Assembly: GCA_013153755.1 (NCBI GenBank)
Contig: JAADDU010000122.1
Coordinates: 1-11,752, forward strand
DNA from: Campylobacterota bacterium
GTDB taxonomy: Bacteria > Campylobacterota > Campylobacteria > Campylobacterales > Sulfurimonadaceae
Direction: 5' to 3'
Length of the DNA stretch: 11,752 bases
In this document: piece after piece, positions 7,312-11,752 of the stretch
Layout of the letters: each line of letters opens with the position of its first letter
Position numbering within the stretch: the stretch's first letter is position 1
Notes under the pieces: model-generated
The model's database searches: none
Told to the model about the DNA's origin: nothing
The model's input: only the letters and a program-made list of their open reading frames with translations
Made by a program: the position numbers and the translations under genes

Positions 7312-7949
7312 TAGTGATGCCCTCCTAGTGGAAGATGTGTTATGTTGTTAAATAGGTTGTAACCTTCCTCTCTTTTTGAAGCAAGAGGATTAAGATTTAC
7401 ATTACCACCACCAACATAAAAATGATGAGGATCAGTTCCCTTCTCAGGTTTACGAACACTAACATTACCTTGATGTTGTTGCATATATTTAGATATATTT
7501 GACATTGGATCATCCAAGTCACCAAAGATATTTGCCTCAACAGGACAAGCGACAACACAAGCTGGCATCATTGATGATGCTATACGATGCGCACAAAAAG
7601 TACACTTATCTGCTGTTTGTGTTTGGGGATCTATATAGATTGCTCCATACGGACAAGCCATAACACAACCTGCACAACCGATACAACGCTCTTTATCTAT
7701 ATTTACTATACCATTTTCGATGTAGTGTAAAGCACTTACAGGACAAATCCTCTCACAAGGAGCATTTTCACAATGATTACAACGAAGAGGTGTAAAAGTT
7801 CTTTTAGTTTCTGGGAAAGTTCCCACATCTACATATTTGACACGAAGTCTCCATGTACTAAGTGGAACTTCATTCTCCACTTTACATGCGATCTCACAAC
7901 CTTTACATCCCATACAAAGATGTAAATCAACTAGGAAACCTAATTGCAT
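7311..7949 (-). CDS. Four-cluster 4Fe-4S electron-transfer subunit (DmsB/PsrB-like)
   Basis: The protein has 212 residues and sixteen cysteines in the classic four-cluster pattern: C12-x2-C15-x2-C18-x3-C22, C57-x2-C60-x4-C65-x3-C69-P, C89-x2-C92-x2-C95-x3-C99-P, and C116-x2-C119-x11-C131-x3-C135-P. This is the beta subunit that wires the quinone-side membrane anchor to the catalytic subunit. It has no signal peptide, so it would be carried to the periplasm by the Tat leader of its catalytic partner. The C-terminal 75 residues (KPEKGTDPHHFYVGGG, later THLPLGGHH) hold no cysteine and probably bind the other subunits. It is the first gene of the operon. Ribosome binding site AAGGAG lies five bases before the ATG. 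Confidence 0.92.
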   Translation of the reverse strand: MQLGFLVDLHLCMGCKGCEIACKVENEVPLSTWRLRVKYVDVGTFPETKRTFTPLRCNHCENAPCERICPVSALHYIENGIVNIDKERCIGCAGCVMACPYGAIYIDPQTQTADKCTFCAHRIASSMMPACVVACPVEANIFGDLDDPMSNISKYMQQHQGNVSVRKPEKGTDPHHFYVGGGNVNLNPLASKREEGYNLFNNITHLPLGGHH

Positions 7950-8016
7950 ATATTCTCCTTTTAGTCTTTTTTGAGTTGGTTAATTAAGATTTATAACCAT
8001 GACTAATACAGTTGAA

Positions 8017-8060
8017 AAGTAGCCCTTATACTCGTAAAATAGGGCTTCTTCACTAAGAAG
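8017..8060 (-). promoter_or_regulatory. Two overlapping, mutually exclusive leader hairpins
   Basis: In the predicted 5' UTR of the operon (minus strand), the first hairpin is CTTCTT-AGTG-AAGAAG (8045-8060, six perfect pairs). The second uses the same 3' arm as its 5' side: AAG-A-AGCCCT, a 14-base loop, then AGGGCT-A-CTT (8017-8050, nine pairs around one mismatch). They share 8045-8050 and cannot form together. This resembles an attenuator or other RNA switch. Only a weak CTTTTC follows the second stem, so termination there is uncertain. Confidence 0.4.
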
Positions 8061-8079
8061 ATAGTACCTTAGAAAACTT

Positions 8080-8181
8080 AAAGTTATTATAAAAAAGTGA
8101 TATTTTTTTGATATTTTTTAAATTGTGGGAATATTTGAAAAAGTTATAACTTAAAAAATAATTAATATAAATTAAAGTTAT
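8080..8181. repeat. Three direct AAAGTTAT repeats and a perfect 12-bp palindrome in the operon promoter region
   Basis: AAAGTTAT occurs at 8080-8087, 8140-8147 and 8174-8181 on the plus strand. The middle copy is part of AAGTTATAACTT (8141-8152), a perfect palindrome. The first copy overlaps the predicted -10 box and the other two lie upstream of it. This arrangement is what operator sites of a transcription factor look like, and the adjacent OmpR-type regulator is the obvious candidate. Short AT-rich repeats can also arise by chance in such DNA. Confidence 0.4.
8086..8091 (-). promoter_or_regulatory. Predicted -10 box of the molybdoenzyme operon promoter
   Basis: A perfect TATAAT on the minus strand follows T-rich stretches (ATATCACTTTTT), as in Campylobacterota promoters, which often lack a -35 box. 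Transcription would start near 8079-8080, leaving a leader of about 130 bases before the ferredoxin subunit gene. It lies downstream of the response regulator's stop, so the operon need not be read through from that gene. Confidence 0.45.
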
Positions 8182-8195
8182 AATTTTCCAAATAA

Positions 8196-8885
8196 TTAAG
8201 ATAAGTTTATTTTATATCCAACTCCAAAAATATTTTTTATACTATCTTTTGGAAGTTTTTTTCTTAAATTTTTGATGATTGTTTTGAGTGCATCTATCTT
8301 ATAGCTATCATATCCCCAAATATTTTCTATAATATCATTATAAGTATATACAAGATTTATATTTGAAAACAACAGTTTTAATATCTCTCTTTCTTTATTC
8401 GTTAGCATTAAGATTTTAGTATCAGATCTTAATTCTATATTTTCAACATCCCAACTATAACCATCTTTTAATATTATGATTTTTTTTGATTTTATCTCAA
8501 AAGATGACAACTCTTTTATCACTAAAAGTAGAGCTTCTTTTAACTCACCTCTGCTTACAGGTTTTACAAGATATTTTGTTAGTTTTAATTCTGTAGCTCT
8601 TAAAAGTGTCTCTATATCAGTGTTAGCTGTTAACATGATGATTTTTGTTGTATAGTCATGCTCTCTGATTTTTTTAACCAAATCTATACCATTTAATTTT
8701 GGTAAGTTTATATCTACAAGCATGATTTTTGGTCTTTTTTCTTTATATACTTCGTATGCTTTTTCACCATCAGCTACTTGATATATATTTTTAAAGTATT
8801 TTTCTAAAAATTTTACATAGTTTTCTCTAATGGCATCTTCATCTTCAACATATAATATATCGTATTCTTTATCTTCACTTAACAT
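8196..8885 (-). CDS. OmpR-family response regulator (orphan), likely regulator of the molybdoenzyme operon
   Basis: The protein has 229 residues from ATG 8885. The receiver domain (8-125) has the acidic pair E14-D15, phospho-acceptor D58 in LVDINLPKLNGIDL, T86 in IIMLTAN and K108-P109. The C-terminal winged helix (about 155-229) has LTNKEREILKLLF and ends with IKNIFGVGYKI, typical of Trans_reg_C domains. The open frame extends to an ATG at 8945 that has no ribosome binding site. ATG 8885 has TAAGGG eight bases upstream and starts right before the receiver domain, so I chose it. No histidine kinase is adjacent. It is encoded on the same strand just ahead of the operon, so control of that operon, perhaps through the AAAGTTAT repeats, is plausible but unproven. 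Confidence 0.88.
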   Translation of the reverse strand: MLSEDKEYDILYVEDEDAIRENYVKFLEKYFKNIYQVADGEKAYEVYKEKRPKIMLVDINLPKLNGIDLVKKIREHDYTTKIIMLTANTDIETLLRATELKLTKYLVKPVSRGELKEALLLVIKELSSFEIKSKKIIILKDGYSWDVENIELRSDTKILMLTNKEREILKLLFSNINLVYTYNDIIENIWGYDSYKIDALKTIIKNLRKKLPKDSIKNIFGVGYKINLS

Positions 8886-8987
8886 ATTAGGTACCCTTAT
8901 TAGATTTCTTGTATAAGATAGATAAAAGTATATCTGTATAAACATATTTTTAGCTTATCTATAATTAAAAAGTAAATGAGTAAATAG

Positions 8988-8993
8988 TATAAT
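8988..8993 (+). promoter_or_regulatory. Candidate -10 box giving a leaderless lipoprotein mRNA
   Basis: TATAAT ends six bases before the ATG at 9000. Initiation at the usual distance would start the transcript on or next to the A of the ATG. No ribosome binding site is visible upstream of this start (TAGTATAATTACCTT precedes it). A second TATAAT at 8960-8965 would give a leader of about 28 bases, but also without a Shine-Dalgarno sequence. Confidence 0.4.
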
Positions 8994-8999
8994 TACCTT

Positions 9000-9632
9000 A
9001 TGAAACAAATAATACTAAGCTTACTAATCATCGTTTTAGCAGGTTGTCAAAGCTCTTCTTCAACAGATAGAGTGACTATGTTAAATTCACATAAACAAAC
9101 TTACCATTCTAACATTAATACAAATTCTACTACTAATAGAGTAGCAGATAGAAAACAAGAGATGCAAAATAAACTAGAATTATCTAGAATAGATGCACAA
9201 GCTAAGATAGAGATAGAAAAGATAAAGTCTCAAAGTCAGCTTGAACTAGCAAAAGTTAATGCCTCTACAACAAGAGATATAGCTAAAACAGATTCTTCTA
9301 CAAAAGTTAAAATTTCTAAGATAGATGCAACAACTAAAAAAGATGATGTAACAATAAGACTTTATACTACTATAGCTGCAGTTGTTATAGCTCTTTTTGC
9401 ATTATTTCTTTTTTACCTAAATAGTAAAAGAAACAGAGAGTTACAAAACAAGATGCATAAGGAAGAGCTAGAACAAGAAAGACTACTAAAAGAGAGAGAA
9501 CTTGAAGAGCAAAGGCTACATAAAATGTTGGATCTTGTTGGTGGTGGAAAACTCTCTTCAGACATGGAAAAAGAGATAGTATTTTCTTTAACACAACCAA
9601 AAAAAGAGCAAACACTTATAGAGTCTAAATAG
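9000..9632 (+). CDS. Lipoprotein with 11-residue coiled-coil repeats and a second transmembrane anchor, function unknown
   Basis: The protein has 210 residues. Signal peptide II: K2, a hydrophobic run and lipobox LAGC, with lipidated Cys 16 followed by Gln, which in E. coli rules would favour the outer membrane. A polar Ser/Thr/Asn linker (17-48) precedes five 11-residue repeats: RIDAQAKIEIE (63-73), KIKSQSQLELA, KVNASTTRDIA, KTDSSTKVKIS and KIDATTKKDDV (107-117). Such hendecads form extended helices or right-handed coiled coils. A transmembrane helix (121-141, LYTTIAAVVIALFALFLFYL) and a highly charged helix (142-178) follow. The tail is probably cytoplasmic given the NSKRNR flank. No family was recognised. 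The intact signal peptide fixes the start at ATG 9000, despite the absence of a visible ribosome binding site. Confidence 0.82.
   Translation: MKQIILSLLIIVLAGCQSSSSTDRVTMLNSHKQTYHSNINTNSTTNRVADRKQEMQNKLELSRIDAQAKIEIEKIKSQSQLELAKVNASTTRDIAKTDSSTKVKISKIDATTKKDDVTIRLYTTIAAVVIALFALFLFYLNSKRNRELQNKMHKEELEQERLLKERELEEQRLHKMLDLVGGGKLSSDMEKEIVFSLTQPKKEQTLIESK
9186..9350 (+). repeat. Five tandem 33-bp coding units (11-residue repeats)
   Basis: The units encode [RK]-[IVT]-x-[AS]-x-x-x-x-x-x-x hendecads in the lipoprotein. Every unit starts with Arg or Lys, with Ala or Ser at position 4, and most have Ile or Leu at position 10. Similarity is stronger at protein than at DNA level, so this is an old or selected repeat and not a recent duplication. 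Confidence 0.65.
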
Positions 9633-9640
9633 TAATTTTG

Positions 9641-9673
9641 ATATAATTTGTTTAAATCTAAAACAAATTATAT
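9641..9673. promoter_or_regulatory. Perfect 13-bp inverted repeat containing the pyrC -10 box
   Basis: ATATAATTTGTTT (9641-9653), a 7-base spacer AAATCTA, then AAACAAATTATAT (9661-9673) form a perfect dyad in the gap between the lipoprotein gene and pyrC. The left arm carries TATAAT (9642-9647), the likely pyrC -10 box. The right arm carries TATAAT on the opposite strand. It ends three bases before the AAGGA ribosome binding site. It could be an operator, or a hairpin if transcription enters from upstream. It has no GC-rich stem, so it is a poor terminator. Confidence 0.55.
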
Positions 9674-9686
9674 TTTAAGGAAATTT

Positions 9687-10694
9687 ATGAAAACTCATAC
9701 TCTTTTGATGCCACTTGATATGCATCTACACCTTCGAGATGCAGTGATGTTAGAAACTGTTGCTCCATTAACTGCTTACAGTTTTAGTGGTGCTATCGTT
9801 ATGCCAAATCTTGTTCCACCTGTTGATTCATTAGATGCAGTGCTTGAGTATAAAAAAAGAGTTATGTCTGCTGTTCCAAATGACTACTTTGAACCATATA
9901 TGACACTTTTTTATAAAAATTATGATAAAGCTTTTTTAGAGAGTGTTGTGGATGAGGTAACTTCTATAAAATTATATCCTGCAGGGATTACAACAAACTC
10001 TGAGGGTGGTGTATCATCATTTGATATAGAGGAGATGCGTGAGACTTTAAATGCGATGGCTGAACTTGGTATTCCTCTTTGTGTTCATGGCGAGAGTGAT
10101 GGGTTTGTAATGGATAGAGAAGCTGAATTTATGAGTGTTTATGAACTTTTAGCATCAAACTTTCCAAACCTTAAAATCATTATGGAGCATATCACAACAA
10201 AAGAAGCAGTTGAGATGCTAGATAAGTATGAAAATCTTTATGCAACTATAACTGTTCATCATCTACTTTTAACACTTGATGATGTTATAGGTGGGATGAT
10301 GATGCCTCATCATTTTTGTAAACCTATTGCAAAGCGCCCAGAGGATTTAGATGCACTGCTTAGTGTCGCCTTAGAAGCTCACCCTAAAGTTATGTTTGGC
10401 TCAGATTCTGCACCACACCCACAAGATAAAAAAGAGAGTTGTGGTTGTGCTGCTGGTGTATTTACTGCTCCTATAGCACTTCAACTTTTATGTGAAATCT
10501 TTGAACAGTATGATAAACTAGATAATCTTCAAGCATTTGTAAGTGACAATGCTCAAAATATTTATGGAATTTGTCCAGAGTTTAAAGAGGTAACTTTAGA
10601 AAAAAGAACTTTTGTTGTACCTCAAAAATATGGTTCTGTTGTACCAATGTATGCAGGACAAGCTATAAACTGGGCTATAGAGAGTGTTGAGTAA
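9687..10694 (+). CDS. pyrC: Dihydroorotase, class II (PyrC)
   Basis: This is a 335-residue zinc amidohydrolase, the same length as E. coli PyrC, that cyclises carbamoyl aspartate to dihydroorotate in pyrimidine synthesis. Visible motifs: H13-L-H15-L-R-D metal and substrate site, MPNL (39-42), SIKLYPAG with K95 as the probable carboxylated lysine, VHGE with H134, EHITT with the next metal histidine, and GSDSAPH with the catalytic aspartate. The frame is open from ATG 9648, but that codon lies inside the promoter dyad and has no ribosome binding site. ATG 9687 has TAAGGAAA six bases upstream and matches the family's N-terminus. The 3' end overlaps the next gene, so pyrC heads a pyrC-regulator-kinase transcript. 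Confidence 0.95.
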   Translation: MKTHTLLMPLDMHLHLRDAVMLETVAPLTAYSFSGAIVMPNLVPPVDSLDAVLEYKKRVMSAVPNDYFEPYMTLFYKNYDKAFLESVVDEVTSIKLYPAGITTNSEGGVSSFDIEEMRETLNAMAELGIPLCVHGESDGFVMDREAEFMSVYELLASNFPNLKIIMEHITTKEAVEMLDKYENLYATITVHHLLLTLDDVIGGMMMPHHFCKPIAKRPEDLDALLSVALEAHPKVMFGSDSAPHPQDKKESCGCAAGVFTAPIALQLLCEIFEQYDKLDNLQAFVSDNAQNIYGICPEFKEVTLEKRTFVVPQKYGSVVPMYAGQAINWAIESVE

Positions 10695-11340
10695 GATACT
10701 ACTTTTAGAAGATGACCCCCTTTTTGGGGAGAGTCTTGTTGATTTGCTCGAAGATAGTGGCTTTGAAGTTACTTATGTTTTAAATGGGCAAGATGCACTA
10801 GATGCAGTGTTTAATAAAAAATTTGATATTTATCTTTTAGATATAAATGTTCCTCTCATAGATGGTGTTTCACTCTTAAAAGAGCTAAGAGATGCAAACG
10901 ATATAACACCAACCATTTTTTTAACATCCCATAAAGATAAAGAGATGCTTCATAAAGGTTTTTTAAGTGGTGCAGATGATTATATAACAAAACCATTTGA
11001 TACTGATGAGCTTATATGGCGTATAAATGCACTTTTAAAAAGGGTGTCAAAAACAAAATTTGAATGTATAAATCAACTTTGTCATGATGAGATTCATAAG
11101 TCTATATCTTATAAAAATAAAGAGCTAGAATTATCAAAAAAAGAGTATATACTTTTGTTATTACTTATGAAACATGTTAATAAAACTGTCCCAAAAGAAC
11201 TTATTATGGATGGGTTATGGAGTTTATCAGAATCAGGAAGTGATGGGGCTGTTAGAGTGTATATCAACCGTATAAAACAGCTTATACCAGAGTTTAAGAT
11301 AGAAAATATTCGTGGTGTAGGTTATAAGCTTGTTTCATAA
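10684..11340 (+). CDS. OmpR-family two-component response regulator
   Basis: The protein is 218 residues. Receiver domain: acidic triad residues E9-D10-D11, phospho-acceptor D53 ([11 protein letters not shown]), T81 (IFLTSHKD), and K103-P104 after ADDYIT. The C-terminal winged helix (about 130-218) has [15 protein letters not shown] and closes with [13 protein letters not shown]. The start is not ATG. GTG 10684 or TTG 10687 are the candidates, with a purine-rich ATAGAGA just upstream, and both overlap the end of pyrC. The 3' end overlaps the kinase gene. It is the cognate partner of that kinase by position. Its targets and signal are unknown, and pyrC linkage does not by itself imply pyrimidine control. 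Confidence 0.92.
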   Translation: MLSKILLLEDDPLFGESLVDLLEDSGFEVTYVLNGQDALDAVFNKKFDIYLLDINVPLIDGVSLLKELRDANDITPTIFLTSHKDKEMLHKGFLSGADDYITKPFDTDELIWRINALLKRVSKTKFECINQLCHDEIHKSISYKNKELELSKKEYILLLLLMKHVNKTVPKELIMDGLWSLSESGSDGAVRVYINRIKQLIPEFKIENIRGVGYKLVS

Positions 11341-11752
11341 TTTACGCTTAAATATCTTTATATATTACTTTTTAACAGTTGTTGCTTTTTTGAGTTTAAC
11401 GTACTATTTTTTAGTATTTATTCAGATACAAAGTATCATGGTTTTTGCTTTTATAATGCTTATGTTTACTGCTGTTAGTGCTTTTATGATTTCAAAATTA
11501 GCTATAGACCCACTAGAAGAGTATATGCTAAACCTTCAAAATCTATCAAAAGAAACTCTACATGAACTAAATCTTCCCATCAGTACTATTGTGACAAATA
11601 TAAGTATGTTAAAGAAAAAGACTCAAGATGAAAAAGATTTAAAACGCTTACAAAGAGTGCAAAGTGCTTGTGATATGTTACAAAAAAGGTATGATGAATT
11701 AGACTATATGATAAAAAAACAAACTGCACAGGAGTTAAAAGAGAGATTTGAT
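11330..11752 (+). CDS. Sensor histidine kinase, N-terminal part (cut by window end)
   Basis: The visible 141 codons begin at TTG 11330, which overlaps the regulator's stop by 11 bases. An in-frame TAG lies just upstream (11318-11320), and the first ATG (about 11438) would cut off the first membrane helix, so TTG is the best start. Two membrane helices (about residues 9-29 and 36-55) are joined by only a few residues (VFIQIQS), so there is almost no periplasmic sensor domain. After a basic/proline juxtamembrane stretch (SKLAIDPLEEY) comes the HisKA dimerisation helix, with H78 in LHELNLPIS as the phosphorylation site. The ATPase domain lies beyond the window. It pairs with the preceding response regulator. 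The short loop suggests sensing within the membrane or via a partner protein. Confidence 0.88.
   Translation, partial: MFHNLRLNIFIYYFLTVVAFLSLTYYFLVFIQIQSIMVFAFIMLMFTAVSAFMISKLAIDPLEEYMLNLQNLSKETLHELNLPISTIVTNISMLKKKTQDEKDLKRLQRVQSACDMLQKRYDELDYMIKKQTAQELKERFD

Noticed and set aside
3057..7949. SoeABC sulfite dehydrogenase identity for the complex
   Set aside because: SoeA of Allochromatium acts in the cytoplasm without a Tat leader, whereas this catalytic subunit has a clear SRRTFLKG Tat signal. The B-C-A order also differs from soeABC.
8886..8945. Twenty-codon N-terminal extension of the orphan response regulator
   Set aside because: ATG 8945 has no ribosome binding site and the extension precedes the normal receiver start. 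ATG 8885 has TAAGGG at good spacing.
8918..8962. ATAGATAA ... TTATCTAT inverted repeat (8-bp arms, 29-base spacer) between the regulator and lipoprotein genes
   Set aside because: The arms are short, AT-only except one base, and widely spaced, so chance is a fair explanation. I would only revive it if conserved.
9385..9615. 76-residue minus-strand ORF opposite the lipoprotein gene
   Set aside because: It is antisense to the transmembrane and charged helix region, and its hydrophobic look mirrors the AT-rich coding strand.

Overview
The window is AT-rich DNA. Its short Shine-Dalgarno sites, TATAAT-type -10 boxes without clear -35 boxes, and gene content point to a Campylobacterota (epsilonproteobacterial) chemolithotroph of the Sulfurimonas/Sulfurovum/Arcobacter kind. 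That placement is an inference from protein style and gene content, because no marker gene such as rRNA is present.

Positions 1-372 hold a decayed IS3-family remnant (left terminal repeat plus a broken OrfA) and featureless AT-rich DNA. Positions 373-7949, all on the minus strand, form one tightly packed respiratory molybdoenzyme operon. In transcription order it encodes: a four-cluster ferredoxin subunit (B), an NrfD/PsrC-type membrane anchor (C), a 1092-residue Tat-exported molybdopterin catalytic subunit (A), a TorD-family chaperone, a large multi-cluster ferredoxin with a C-terminal CxxC pair, a stand-alone protein resembling a degenerate shikimate-dehydrogenase substrate-binding domain, and a small unrecognised protein. 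The order B-C-A-chaperone and the Tat signal fit a periplasm-facing quinone-linked Psr/Phs/Srd-type oxidoreductase. The substrate (polysulfide/sulfur, thiosulfate, tetrathionate, selenate or another oxyanion) cannot be read from sequence alone. The last three genes look like an accessory or maturation module coupled by ATGA overlaps or a 3-base gap.

Positions 7950-8195 are the operon leader. They hold a TATAAT box, two mutually exclusive hairpins in the predicted 5' UTR, three copies of AAAGTTAT and a perfect 12-bp palindrome. Just upstream on the same strand is an orphan OmpR-type response regulator (8196-8885), a candidate regulator of the operon.

The right part, on the plus strand, starts with a lipoprotein (9000-9632). 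It has a lipobox, five 11-residue repeats and a second transmembrane anchor, so it may bridge two membranes, and it may be translated from a leaderless mRNA. Then come pyrC (dihydroorotase), whose promoter sits in a perfect 13-bp inverted repeat, an OmpR-family response regulator overlapping pyrC, and the N-terminal part of a histidine kinase cut by the window edge. PyrC, regulator and kinase overlap each other and are probably co-transcribed.

The most unusual items are the AroE-like fragment with its catalytic residues replaced, the Tat-like SRRDFLSK motif inside the accessory ferredoxin, a 24-codon ORF that spans the ribosome binding site of the catalytic subunit, and the double-anchored 11-mer repeat lipoprotein.
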